The notes under the pieces are model-generated. The model did not search any database, was not told the origin of the DNA, and saw only the letters and a list, made by a program, of their open reading frames with translations. From Trematomus loennbergii (lineage: Eukaryota; Chordata; Actinopteri; Perciformes; Nototheniidae), in contig JAAOOA010000026.1 of assembly GCA_012861695.1 (NCBI GenBank), forward strand, positions 22,252,001-22,316,000: a stretch of DNA of 64,000 nt. The letters are read 5' to 3'. Of the stretch, positions 23,364 through 35,479 are shown one piece after another (the stretch's first letter is position 1; each line of letters opens with the position of its first letter). The translations under genes were made by a program, and so were the position numbers.

Positions 23364-25928
23364 GTGCTTAGTTAGTATCTAAGTGCTTAGTTAGTATATA
23401 AGTGCTTAGTTAGTATATAAGTGCTTAGTTAGCATGTACGTGCTTAGTTAGTATGTAAGTGCTTAGTTAGTATATAAGTGCTTAGTTAGTATATAAGTGC
23501 TTAGTTAGTATATAAGTGCTTAGTTAGTATGTAAGTGCTTAGTTATAACTAAGCACTTACATACTAACTAAGCACTTACATACTATAGTATATAAGTGCT
23601 TAGTTAGTATCTAAGTGCTTAGTTAGTATATAAGTGCTTAGTTAGCATGTACGTGCTTAGTTAGTATGTAAGTGCTTAGTTAGTATCTAAGTGCTTAGTT
23701 AGTATATAAGTGCTTAGTTAGTATATAAGTGCTTAGTTAGCATGTACGTGCTTAGTTAGTATGTAAGTGCTTAGTTAGTATATAAGTGCTTAGTTAGTAT
23801 ATAAGTGCTTAGTTAGTATGTAAGTGCTTAGTTAGTATGTAAGTGCTTAGTTATAACTAAGCACTTACATACTAACTAAGCACTTACATACTATAGTATA
23901 TAAGTGCTTAGTTAGTATCTAAGTGCTTAGTTAGTATATAAGTGCTTAGTTAGTATTTAAGTGCTTGGTTAGTATATAAGTGCTTAGTTAGTATATAAGT
24001 GCTTAGTTAGTATATAAGTGCTTAGTTAGTATATAAGTGCTTAGTTAGTATGTAAGTGCTTAGTTAGTATGTAAGTGCTTAGTTAGTATATAAGTGCTTA
24101 GTTAGTATATAAGTGCTTAGTTAGTATATAAGTGCTTAGTTAGTATGTAAGTGCTTAGTTAGTATGTAAGTGCTTAGTTATAACTAAGCACTTACATACT
24201 AACTAAGCACTTACATACTATAGTATATAAGTGCTTAGTTAGTATCTAAGTGCTTAGTTAGTATATAAGTGCTTAGTTAGTATTTAAGTGCTTGGTTAGT
24301 ATATAAGTGCTTAGTTAGTGCTTAGTTAGTATATAAGTGCTGGTTAGTATATAAGTGCTTAGTTAGTATATAAGTGCTTGGTTAGTATATAAGTGCTTAG
24401 TTAGTATATAAGTGCTTAGTTAGTATGTAAGTGCTTAGTTAGTATATAAGTGCTTAGTTAGTATATAAGTGCTTAGTTAGTATATAAGTGCTTGGTTAGT
24501 ATATAAGTGCTTAGTTAGTATATAAGTGCTTAGTTAGTATATAAGTGCTTTGTTAGTATGTAAGTGCTTAGTTAGTATGTAAGTGCTTAGTTAGTATGTA
24601 AGTGCTTAGTTAGTATGTAAGTGCTTAGTTAGTATGTAAGTGCTTAGTTAGTATGTAAGTGCTTGGTTAGTATATAAGTGCTTAGTTAGTATATAAGTGC
24701 TTAGTTAGTATATAAGTGCTTAGTTAGTATGTAAGTGCTTAGTTAGTATGTAAGTGCTTAGTTAGTATATAAGTGCTTAGTTAGTATGTAAGTGCTTAGT
24801 TAGTATGTAAGTGCTTAGTTAGTATTTAAGTGCTTGGTTAGTATATAAGTGCTTAGTTAGTATGTAAGTGCTTAGTTAGTATGTAAGTGCTTAGTTATAA
24901 CTAAGCACTTACATACTAACTAAGCACTTACATACTATAGTATATAAGTGCTTAGTTAGTATCTAAGTGCTTAGTTAGTATATAAGTGCTTAGTTAGTAT
25001 TTAAGTGCTTGGTTAGTATATAAGTGCTTAGTTAGTATATAAGTGCTTAGTTAGTATATAAGTGCTTAGTTAGTATGTAAGTGCTTAGTTAGTATATAAG
25101 TGCTTAGTTAGTATGTAAGTGCTTAGTTAGTATGTAAGTGCTTAGTTAGTATGTAAGTGCTTAGTTAGTATATAGTGCTTAGTTAGTATATAAGTGCTTA
25201 GTTTAGTATAGTAAGTGCTTAGTTAGTATGTAAGTGCTTAGTTAGTGTGTAAGTGCTTAGTTATAACTAAGCACTTACATACTAACTAAGCACTTACATA
25301 CTATAGTATATAAGTGCTTAGTTAGTATATAAGTGCTTAGTTAGTATTTAAGTGCTTAGTTAGTATGTAAGTGCTTAGTTAGTATATAAGTGCTTAGTTA
25401 GTATATAAGTGCTTAGTTAGTATATAAGTGCTTAGTTAGTATGTAAGAGCTTAGTTAGTATGTAAGTGCTTAGTTAGTATATAAGTGCTTAGTTAGTATA
25501 TAAGTGCTTAGTTAGTATGTAAGTGCTTAGTTAGTATGTAAGTGCTTAGTTAGTATATAAGTGCTTAGTTAGTATATAAGTGCTTAGTTAGTATATAAGT
25601 GCTTAGTTAGTATGTAAGAGCTTAGTTAGTATGTAAGTGCTTAGTTAGTATATAAGTGCTTAGTTAGTATGTAAGTGCTTAGTTATAACTAAGCACTTAC
25701 ATACTAACTAAGCACTTACATACTATAGTATATAAGTGCTTAGTTAGTATATAAGTGCTTAGTTAGTATTTAAGTGCTTGGTTAGTATATAAGTGCTTAG
25801 TTAGTATATAAGTGCTTAGTTAGTATGTAAGTGCTTAGTTAGTATCTAAGTGCTTAGTTAGTATATAAGTGCTTAGTTAGTATTTAAGTGCTTGGTTAGT
25901 ATATAAGTGCTTAGTTAGTATATAAGTT
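23364..25928 (+). repeat. 19-bp minisatellite (~135 units) with six inverted blocks
   Basis: The unit is GCTTAGTTAGTATATAAGT, with common variants ATGTAAGT, ATCTAAGT, ATTTAAGT and a GCTTGGTT form. About 2.57 kb. Six blocks of about 42 bp run in the opposite orientation, starting near 23545, 23854, 24181, 24898, 25264 and 25686, each containing two inverted units. Each block is joined to the direct units through TTATAA on one side and CTATAG on the other. The variant order repeats locally, showing higher-order amplification. Confidence 0.95.
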
Positions 25929-27116
25929 TTTGTTTTCATTTTTTTCATTTTATTTTCATTTTATTGCTCGAAGTGGAGACGAAAGAGATGAGTTTTCAGT
26001 CTGCGTTCATACCACATACCATTCATACTATGTATGTTTTACCTGGTTCCCAACCTTTAGATAGATGACAATTGGGGATGTACATTATCTGCTTTATCTC
26101 CTAAAACCTTACATGCCAACGTTACACCAATCATGAGCTGTCAAAGTTTTCATGCTAGCAAAGTGTAGTTACCCATTTGAACTCTACGTACAGTAGGTCT
26201 TACTAAAAATGATTATAATGCTAGCATACTGTACATTAGCCTAGCTGTATCTATGACCGCCCTGTGGTCATAAAGCAGTTTTGCAACAGCTCTCAGTCTC
26301 ACACAGTCCCATCATGTCGCTGTAATAAACCTCCTGATCAATAGGAGCATTGTTTTTTGTTTTAGATGCAGGAGTTAAGTCTAATCACCTGCACAAACAC
26401 GCTAAGAAACAAAAGCTAGCACTGTTCCTTTTCCTATAACTGTTGATAGGTGTACCTGTATATACAGACACTGTCAGTGAATTGACTGGATCCTTTGATT
26501 AGCTCTTCAGAGTTGTGACAGGAACATCAATCTTAACACATTATAACCTGTCTTGTCTTCCCACCTGAGGGGCTTCACTGCTGCAGTTTTGGGGGAACAG
26601 CTGAAATTAAGCCTGTAATCAGTCTGAACCTCTATGTTTATGTGTCTATCCAGCGTTTGACAGCAGAGATGACTTTAACAGATGAAAAGATCAAGTCTAG
26701 ACAAAAACGAGGTGCTTCATAATGAGAGTTATGTGAAAGTCACTCTTACAGTATATTGCTGGTTGTTCTGAACATATCTGCCTTCTGACGACACTATGTG
26801 CACTCCAGCCAAGACCTGTTTAGTTAGTCTTCCAGAGAATGAGATGAGAAGATCAATGAAGATTTTGGATTTCTGGCAAGAAGACGTTGTTGAATTGTGA
26901 TTTTTTATTTTTGGCACTTTGAACACCACAAGCCGAGTGCCATGTCGTTTTTTAAATTGGTGATATGACAGACATCTTTTGGGGATATCTTCTCCTCTCA
27001 CACCATAACTATTTGGATTATTTATACAGGTAAAATAAATTTTGGATTGTTGGGTTTCCCTATGTGAGTCAAGAGGCCTAGCTTAGCATAACAACTAAAC
27101 CTAGGTGAAAAACATC

Positions 27117-27480
27117 TTAAAGGTCACCTGTCATGCAATTTGTAGGCAATAGCATAGGTCTAGATATATAAAAATTATAAAAAACATGTCTATGAAGTGT
27201 TTTGCTCAAAATACCAAACAGATCACCATTCTAGCCATGCCTCATATCCCTCTATTTAACTTCCTGTTACTAAAGTGCTGATTCGGGGTATAAAGCTTTA
27301 AAAAAGAAAAGAAAAAGGAGGGGGCTGAGCTCATGCGGAACCCGGCAGATACTGTCTAAAATAAATGCTGCGGTGATGAAACGCCAAAACCACATCAAGG
27401 ATTCTTTCTGAAACAGTATGGAGCTCAAAGGCTTTCTCTCTTGCCGGTTTACCACAAGGTGAGTTTTTTTATGGGTGCCA
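27117..27480 (-). mobile_element. TTAAAGGTCACC-type interspersed repeat
   Basis: Opens with TTAAAGGTCACCTGTCATGC and shares internal words, in inverse orientation, with the 21369 repeat. Related openings occur near 37728 (TTAAAGGTCCCATGTCATGG) and 39868 (TTAAAGGGGCCCTTTTATGC). The end is approximate. Confidence 0.5.
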
Positions 27481-27922
27481 TCCGATATGACGTAAATAAC
27501 GTGTGTGCCCTAACCCATGTGTACCTGATGTCAATCTGTTATGTTGAGATGCCTGACAAAGTACCTGCCAATACAAGTAACCAGTATTTCTGTTGCTGTT
27601 TACAGTGCATCCCTCCCTCCTACATGCAATGATCCCAAAACGCACACGAATGCATTTCTGTTTTTATTTTTCTATGTTTTTAATGTAGTCATAAATGGAC
27701 TACAACTGCAATCAATTATCCTTGAATCTATCATCTCAGCTGATCATCTCACCACCCCTCCTGTCTTTACATTTTAAACAAATGTAAACGACCATCATCT
27801 CTTTTTATGAAAAAAGAACTTTATTCAAATATTATAAATGGTACAATATGATACAACACAGTATACAACATGGGACAAACACAGGTAGGTAACTGTGCAA
27901 ATGAACGGGATTGTGTTGTATG

Positions 27923-28033
<111 letters not shown>

Positions 28034-28473
28034 CTATAACCGACTGAACCCTATAATAGTTTCTCTGTTTGAATCCTTTTATCTACACAAGCAGATTTGT
28101 TACTAGCTAGCAAAGAAGCTAAGCCACAGGCAGCAAATGTGTGGCTTAATGTCAAGTTTTGTCGTTACACTTAAAATGATTACATTTATTTAAATAAACG
28201 GTGCATTTGTATTCTTATAAGCACAACACAATGTAGGTTTGCATATTGCAGTAATAAGTAAATGGTTAAATGACGTGTAGTGCTGGTGTAGATATCAGGA
28301 CTCAAATTTCTTTGGTCTTTCCAGCTACGGAGGTTAGAAGGGAGTGGGCAAAGGTCATGAGGTCAGTCAACCTTCTGTTGCAGTCGCGATTTCAACATCC
28401 TACCACTTGTTGCCTGTAAGGTCAAACATGGATTTACCAGGGCAACCAGACCACAGGATGCAGGGGTAATTGG

Positions 28474-28479
28474 TTTATT
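28474..28479 (-). terminator. Candidate poly(A) signal of spp1
   Basis: TTTATT on the plus strand is AATAAA on the gene strand, 124 bp after the current stop (28603-28605) and about 220 bp after the in-register stop at 28700-28702. A second AATAAA at 27820-27825 is an alternative. Confidence 0.5.
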
Positions 28480-28602
28480 TAAATACAATCCAGAAGGAAC
28501 AGCAATTCAGCTTTCCTAAAGATGCACAAATAATCACAGAAATAATGTCGGAACATATTAAAATCAACAAAATAATCAAGCCTTGGCGGTCCCTGTTTGG
28601 CC

Positions 28603-31600
28603 CTACAGTGGAAAGTGGAGGGCGTTTTGCACCTCAATGCAGCGTGTGCTCTTTATTCTATCTGACACCTCCTTTCCATTTCCATTGGATGTGAGATGCT
28701 TATTTGGCAGTGATGACCGCTGGCATGTCAGTGTGATGACCGCTGGCATGTCAGTGGTGATGACAGGTCCCGCCCCCTCCTCATCACTCTCAGTGCTCTC
28801 ATCTGAGTCGCTGTCAGCGGCTCCAGGTGTGGCAGTGGCCTCCTCGCTGCTCTGGCTCTCCTCGTCCTCCGACTCCTGGCTGGCGCTGGCGCTGTCGTTG
28901 GCTGTGCTGGCGCTTTCCTCCTCCTCCTCCTCTTCCTCAGGAGCGCTAGAGCTCTCGCTGGTGGAGGCGTCGCTAGCGCTGGCGCTCTCCTCCTCTTCTG
29001 GGAAGGAGGCCTGGCGGGGGCTGATGACCTGGTCCTGAGAGGTGCCGGAGGAGGCGTCGAGGCCCTGGCTCTCCACCTCAGGGGTGCTGGTGTCCTCCTC
29101 CAGGAGCTCAGAGTGGACATGAATAGCCTGGAGGGGAGGCAGAGGAAGAAATGGAGGATTAGTTTGATTTGTCTTTCTTCTATTCAAGTTGTATGTAGGG
29201 TTTTGTGTTAAAACATTAGGAATAGCTTTGATTCTGCTTATTGTAAAAGCTTACATATGCGTAGTCAGCCTGGTGTCAATACCAACGTTTTTTCAAGGCC
29301 CTGTTTAACGTCTGCATTGGATATATTGGGCTTGCAATTTCCACAATGTAAACCCATTCATGGCAATATTAGACACTCAGAACCACTTATTCGAGTCAAG
29401 TGATGTATTATAAATTGTTTCAATGTCAATGAAGAAATTGTTGGATAGATGGATGGGTCAAACAAACACAGGACTTTCACCCTCTTTGAGTACCGGGAGA
29501 GACCCAAAGTCAACGTTGGCTAGGTTAAAGTTATGTAGTAAGTTAAGTGACATACTTTACTTAGATCACAAACATAACTTCCTTATTTTAACCATGATCT
29601 TTGACTAAATCTTAGAAAGTATTTCGTTTTTTAAACTTAAGTGATACCAGGCGGTTGACCAAACGTAGGTTTGTAATGAGTGGGAATGAGAGCGGTTAGG
29701 TTAACGGTAACTTAGTAGGTGTTAGAAGGTAGCACCTGTGTGGTAATTTCATCTAGCAGCACATTGTATTACAGCTTATCTTTTTTCCCGACTCTATGGA
29801 CAGACTAACACTGTCGTCAAGAAACCATAACTAACCTGTACCTTGTACACCTTCAGTGACTTGTCCACCTCGTTGCCGTCTGTCATGTCGTAGTCCATCT
29901 TCTTTCCGGTGCCCATGAACTCGTAGGACTTGTAGGGGCCGGGAACCTTGTGGTAGGATTTCTCCTCCACGTAGTCGATGGACTTGTAGTCGCTGGACTT
30001 GTAGTCGCTGGGGTAGCGTCCCAAGCTGTCGCCACGACCTGAATCTGTGGCGGGGATGTCGGTGACGATGGTGGGAACGATGGGCTCAACAGTGGTCTCA
30101 GCCAAGGGTTCATCTGTGACTAACACAGGGGTTTCGGTGGAAGGAGCGGGGGACGAGGATTCGCCCGACTCTGCGCTATCGCTAGATTCATCTTCATCGG
30201 TTTCCTGGACAAACAGAGGGAGGTGAGAGTTGGAGGGTTAACATATGCTTTGGTGTTTGGTGCAGATGGCCAGGTTTGCATTTCCCACCCTGTACCTTTT
30301 CTATGGATGTCACAATCTACTTTGATAAGCAATCTTTATTTTGAGGAACAGATGAATAGGCTTTTAATTGCAGGACTACTCACTCTCAAAAAGTGATTGT
30401 ATATGTTATGTCTGTATATTGACAGCAATAAATTGTGACTTATTTGGCTATATTGTCTTTTTTTTTTTTTAGATGTGGTTTCATCTGTTTCCCAAACATC
30501 TAGAAATGTCCATTATCTAACCAGAGGTGTTATTTACTTACAGTCTCCTCTGTTTCATCGTCATCATCAACATCATCATCACTGTCTTCACTGTCCTGGC
30601 TGCTGACAGAGGCTGTTTCTGGGGATGAAGTTGTGTCAGCGCTCTCTGATTTGACTTCGACTAGAGCCTCTGCTGCCACCTGCTGCAAGAATCATTCAAT
30701 CACAAAGTGTTCAACTTTCCTAAAGTATATCTGCAGTCTACAAACAAAAGAATAATCAAATGTTGTTTAAAAGATTTAAAATACTGATTTGACGTCTCTC
30801 ACCTCGTCTTCATCTGAGCTCTCTGTGGTCTCGTCTGAGTTGGTAGAAGGTGCTGCTTCAACGTTCTGCAACAAGAGAAGGACAAACATTTGAATAATCC
30901 TCATGTCACATGTTTTAAAAGATTTGAGCCATTCTGACTATTTCTTGCTTTTGCTAAATGTGTATTAATGGACTATAGGCTGTAGGATCAGATCATTATG
31001 CAAAGCGTAAATGGATACTCCAGTGATTTTGTATTGCACTTCAATAAAGTAAGGGGAAACACATGATAAAGGTTGACAACGTTAGGGTTGACTTCCCTTG
31101 GGTCAAGCCCCAAAAATACTGGATGCAACATATCCCACAATGCAACTCAAAAGCCTACATTTTTCAAGCTCCACATCTCCAGTTTGAAACCCATTTCTTC
31201 TTTAAAAAACGGCGTCCAATCGTAGATAAATATGATCAAATGATCAACAAAACATAACAATAGATATGGAGTTCTAAATAAACCAAAAATATTTACCTGT
31301 AGAGGTGCTGCACGAAGCTCAGGAAGCGCTTGTTTCGTGAGGGCTGGAGCTGCTGGTCTTCTCGCCTGTGGACAAGATCAACCAACACGAGTTCATGTCG
31401 AGCTATTTCTATATTTTTCACTTTCTAAGTCTTTCTCTCCAGATACTCACCATTTCTTCAGAGCTCTCTGAACTGCTGACAGAAACCTTTCTTGCCTAAA
31501 AAGCAAACAAATATATATTTACATTTTGAATCGAACATTAGTCAGAAAGTAAGTAAATAAAGAAAACTGATGTAATCTAATGCATTTTAAGACAAAATCT

Positions 31601-32046
31601 ACGGTTGCCTTTAAAGGGAAGTTAGAAAGAAAACAATCTGGGCACCTATATCTGATTTAAATCTTATCAAAACAGTTTTCTTCCTTTGCTTATGATTTAG
31701 TATGATGAGAAATTGGCAGGGTATTGTGGGAAATGGTGGGAAAACACCACTGGTAACACTTGTTTGGGCTACAACAACAACATAAATGTCACCTGCTACA
31801 GAATCCAAAACTATGTTCTCACTTGTTCTTAAATCATAAATGTAGATCCAGAATTTATTTTTGTTCAGACTTAGAAAACGGATAACCAGAAACGTTTTTT
31901 CTCATGCATCTTAGGAATTATGTACAAAATGGTTCCTGTCATTTCCACAAAAGTTACATTGAAGTTTTGCCTCGACAGACAGAATGACTTACCGGCCGGC
32001 AGAGGACTGTGGCGAAGAGCAGCACGAAAACAACGGCAACTTTCAT
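28603..32046 (-). CDS. spp1: Osteopontin / secreted phosphoprotein 1, 7 coding exons
   Basis: Coding exons, in order: 32046-31993, 31495-31451, 31365-31297, 30865-30803, 30682-30542, 30204-29836 and 29127-28603. All junctions are phase 0 with AG/GT, for 421 residues. The start MKVAVVFVLLFATVLCRP is a fish osteopontin signal peptide. Exon 3 gives ARKVSVSSSESSEEM, the SCPP exon with S-x-E FAM20C sites. Exons 5-6 are acidic (SSDEDE, DSEDSDDDVDDDDE). Exon 7 holds SGRGDSLGRYPSDY: the RGD (residues 181-183; 30036-30028) binds integrins, followed by Tyr-rich DYKS repeats. The last exon is a long Glu/Ser/Ala acidic tail. No SVVYGLR-like motif follows RGD as in mammals. The protein is secreted into bone and other matrix and links mineral to cells. 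The final 30 or so residues are probably out of frame because one tandem unit is 1 base short. Convergent with the Ser-rich SCPP gene. Confidence 0.93.
28717..28765 (-). repeat. Imperfect tandem duplication in the last spp1 exon (24 + 23 nt)
   Basis: On the gene strand a 24-nt unit GTCATCACCACTGACATG + CCAGCG (VITTDMPA) is followed by a 23-nt copy lacking one C. The shortened copy shifts the frame, changing VITTDMPA to VITLTCQR. In the unshifted frame the coding sequence would end at TAA 28702-28700, shortly after a third partial copy. Confidence 0.85.
30679..30687 (-). promoter_or_regulatory. Tandem (NAGNAG) splice acceptor of spp1 coding exon 5
   Basis: The gene strand reads TTCTTGCAGCAG/GTGGCA. 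Splicing after the first or second CAG keeps the frame and adds or omits one Gln. Such acceptors often give both products in vertebrates; use here is inferred. Confidence 0.5.
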
Positions 32047-32051
32047 TGTGT
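31993..32051 (-). other. spp1: spp1 exon 2 (signal-peptide exon)
   Basis: Acceptor TGCCCATCCAG ends at 32052. The exon starts ACACA directly before ATG (32046-32044), so only 5 untranslated bases precede the start codon. Donor is GTAAGT. This matches the SCPP pattern of a small second exon with the start codon and signal peptide. Confidence 0.85.
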
Positions 32052-32743
32052 CTGGATGGGCAGAAAACCAAAAAAACAGCAGGTTGAGGTCACACAATAA
32101 AACATCATTGTACAAGACAATAAAACAATGAAACATAATCATGAGGCACAGAGCTTGTTCTATATCGAATACTCGCCCGGAGGCCATAACTTCACAGGAA
32201 ACACAATGACATGTCAAACCGAAAAAGGAGCTGCTAGTCTCCTCCGTAAATTATCTCGCAGATTCCTTCTAAAAAATGTAGGCAGCACTGGCACACTTCT
32301 GTTAACTAGCAGTGGCACGTCCGGAGGCCTTGGTAGTTCTCAGGAAGTCATTAAGTCCTTAATTATACACCTAAACGTGCGGTTATGTGACCCTGACAAC
32401 TCAGTTTGAGATAGTTAAACATTTTGTCTGTCATCAGAGCGAGAAAATCACATCATTTTGGTGCGTGGTTTATTCGACTATGGGACAGGATGCTTCTGGA
32501 CGATTCTGGACGAGAAGACGTGAGAAAATAACGGGTATTATTTTTGTGGGTGTTTGGCTGAAAAGATTGAAGGAAGAAAACCGGAAACAGTTCAAGGTTT
32601 TTGCCATCTGAGTCTAGTAACAGTCCCCTCAGTCACTCTGCAAAGCACTTTGTAAGGAGGTATTACACTTTATGCTTCTCATCATATCATTACAATGAGC
32701 TGTTGACTGCAAACAGATGTCGTGAAATAAAAGACATCAATCT

Positions 32744-32940
32744 ACACTGCAAGAAAATGTATTTGGCTACTTCTTTTTAGGTTCAAGGAACTATATTTAC
32801 TTTGAAGTCATCTAAAACTCCACCAGCTCAGTCCCTTGTTTTCAGAAATAAATAAGAGTCAGCTAAGATAAATATCCCAAAATAAGGCAATATGCTAATA
32901 GCATCAAGAAAATAGGAGGAAATACTGCACTTTTTGTGTA
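32744..32940. repeat. Probable interspersed repeat in intron 1 of spp1
   Basis: Begins CACTGCAAGAAAATGTATTT and ends CACTTTTTGTGTA, similar in style to the 6306-6776 repeat. AT-rich, no ORF. Assignment rests on end similarity only. Confidence 0.35.
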
Positions 32941-33499
32941 CTATTTTCCGCAGAGGAGTAACACACATTTGATTAAGATCAAGTTTTAGGTACAGAAACA
33001 ATACTTATATAGGGTTAGGGTTATTGGGATCAGTTTATTGATGGTATTCGTATTGGGATTTTTTGCAAAGTCACAGCAATGGTAATTCTTGCCAACACAG
33101 ACTTTTAACAGTGACATGTCATGAACATAGAGCAGGTATTGTCAACAGCAGCTTTATAAACTCTTCTATTTTTCTCTGTTCAACTCTCTTACTGTAACAA
33201 GCGCTTCTTTTAGCGGATGCCGTGGGAGGAGCAGTCTGAGTGTCTGCGTCTATCTGTAATGATGGACTCTTCATACTGTATACTATGTAATTCACCGGGT
33301 TATAACTGGAAAGCCACAGCACAGCAGAAACATGAAATACGCCCATATGTATGCATGTGTGTATTTCTGTATCCGTCTATCTTTGAGAGGCATCATTTAA
33401 GTTTCAGTACTCGAAAGCATGGACATTATTTCTGGACCTCGCTGCTCTGTGTTAGTTTTAGTATCAAGGTCAACATTTGGTTAGGGTAACAGTACGGTT

Positions 33500-33790
33500 T
33501 GGGGTTGGACACATAGCTGTGGTGGGATACTCAGACACTTTGGGAAATGTGCTTATTCATTTTCATTTTTCCAAAAATGTTGAGAAGAACTGTCCAAGTC
33601 TTATATCTGTATTTTAGGAAGCTGAAGCTAGCAGGGAATTAGCCTAGCTTAGCATAAAGACCGGAAGCAGGGGGGTAAAGCGGTTAGCCTAGCTCTGTCC
33701 AACAGTAAACTAACCCCTCTGAAACTCACTAATAAAGACATTTATTTTGTTAAATTTGTACAAAAAACGAATTGGAAAAAAAGCAAGTTA
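33500..33790. repeat. Fish-type interspersed repeat in intron 1 of spp1
   Basis: Contains GGTTGGACACATAGCTGTGG, ACTCAGACACTTTGGGAAAT, TAGCTTAGCATAAAGACCGG and AGCCTAGCTCTGTCC. From memory these words belong to a widespread fish repeat. Boundaries are approximate and no terminal structure is clear. Confidence 0.5.
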
Positions 33791-33917
33791 TGGTTTTACG
33801 AGGAGTAATGGGCCGGACTACTAAATCGTTCTAGTTATCCTTATGTGAAGAACTTTTAGTTGCATTGTATCCATTGTGGACTATAAAACCAATATATTAC
33901 AATATTTGATTAACTTT

Positions 33918-33928
33918 TGTGTGTGTGG

Positions 33929-33959
<31 letters not shown>

Positions 33960-33964
33960 TGTGT

Positions 33965-34009
<45 letters not shown>

Positions 34010-34025
34010 TGTGTGTGTGTGTGTG
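33918..34025 (+). repeat. (GT)n microsatellite in intron 1 of spp1
   Basis: A GT array broken by four GTGGTG interruptions. Confidence 0.95.
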
Positions 34026-35103
34026 CCACTGTGTTTACTCAGTGTGGTTAGTCAGGTCATGTGACACCAGAAATTAGTTCCCTGCTGCCCACAGCTTCCC
34101 CTTCCTGCCTCTGTGTCACTGTGTAACTAATCAACCAATCAAACGCAGCCTCTTGCTAATCCCAGGCGGACTTCCACCACTGTAACTCTTAAAAAAGAAC
34201 GCATAATTAAATGTAATAAATTGCAGAGCATTTTATGACGAAGGATAACCAAACCCTCCTTGTGGAGCACAAGTTTGATGTTAACATTTCAAACCAGTTT
34301 GTATAATATTTGAGTTAAGATTGTCACACCAAAATGTTTCTCTTGTTTATAAATTAGATAGACTTTTGGGACAAGATGGTGTTTTCTCTTTTTGAAAGTA
34401 TTAGTACAAAATAAAGGTAAATTAAATGTCAATTGCAATTTTTTCAGTGTAGTATTTGTAAAATGTTTCTTAATTACTCATAAGTCTTGAAAGAAGTAAT
34501 TAATAAAGAAAATGAAACACACTGTTTTAAATGTGATAGTTAAAAGGTCATTCCAAAACTGGTGTGCATTAATCTGTTTAAATAACAGCCCCCACTTCCT
34601 AAAAGATGTTGGAACCAGCAGAGATTAACCATTATTCAAGAGCATTAGTGAGCTTGGTACACTGTCAACAATGACAATAATAGTTAGTTTGAATATTGAG
34701 ATATTTTATCAAAACACAACTCTTGTTTGATTGAGATTAGAAGGATTGCACAAAAGATAAACAAAAAATATTAAAAATGAAGATATCGCTTGTCTAAGAT
34801 ATTACTGAATGTTGTAGCATTAAGATTTCCCTTCATTGGAACTATAAGAGAACTGACCTAATAATGAAAAACAGCCCAAGACCAAAATTAAGTAGACAAA
34901 ACTTTTGCCCATAACTGTAATGCACAGAAGAACTTCAGGCCTCTCACCCTGAAAGTTTCTTAAGGTTGAATTGTATTTGGTAATGTAAATAAACCACATT
35001 TCCAGCAGCTTCGACAAATATTAACATCTCAACATGCCACCAATGCTGCAAAACAATTCTTACTAAACAGTGCTCAGAAAGTAAAATCTGTGTTTATCCT
35101 GAC

Positions 35104-35232
35104 CTTGTTTGCAGTCGCAGGAAGTGACAGGAGTTCAGCAGACTGTGGAGCCGAAACACGCAGACGTGGTTTGTGTTTGGTTTATCTCCTGGGTTTCCCT
35201 GGATGTTGTTTGTGCTTCTCAAAGATGCTGCT
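35104..35232 (-). other. spp1: Non-coding exon 1 of spp1
   Basis: The start is inferred about 30 bp after the TATA box on the minus strand. The end is set by donor ACAAG/GTCAGG (35104/35103), slightly off consensus at +3. It joins exon 2 just upstream of ATG across a 3.05-kb intron. The exact start and donor need transcript evidence. Confidence 0.5.
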
Positions 35233-35256
35233 GCTGAATCCGAGGCTCCTGGTTGG

Positions 35257-35379
35257 CTTATAAACCATCCAGCTTTAGGCAACAGCCAATCAGCTGTGAG
35301 CTTGTGATGTCATGAGGTTAACCGCTCCTGGGTCCACCTCTCCTCTCTCTCCCACTCTTCCTGTGGTTGGTGCTGTGGT
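35257..35379 (-). promoter_or_regulatory. spp1: spp1 promoter: TATA, CCAAT, CRE-like and RUNX sites
   Basis: On the gene strand, from proximal to distal: TTTATAAG (35264-35257); an inverted CCAAT (35290-35286) next to E-box CAGCTG (35296-35291); a CRE/AP-1-like TGACATCA (35312-35305); and AACCACA at 35368-35362 followed by GGAAG, i.e. a RUNX site beside an ETS core. A second ACCACA lies at 35379-35374. AACCACA is the classic osteoblast RUNX2 element (OSE2), consistent with control of osteopontin. A long CA array begins 11 bp further upstream. Confidence 0.6.
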
Positions 35380-35388
35380 GGTATGGGG

Positions 35389-35389
<1 letters not shown>

Positions 35390-35465
<76 letters not shown>

Positions 35466-35479
35466 ACACACACACACAC

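Noticed and set aside
23364..25928. CRISPR array reading of the 19-bp repeats
   Set aside because: Repeats are directly abutting without unique spacers, and the sequence is vertebrate; it is a minisatellite.
28583..29038. 151-codon Ser/Leu plus-strand frame over the last spp1 exon
   Set aside because: Antisense shadow of the acidic Ser/Glu-rich spp1 exon; no splice or start context.
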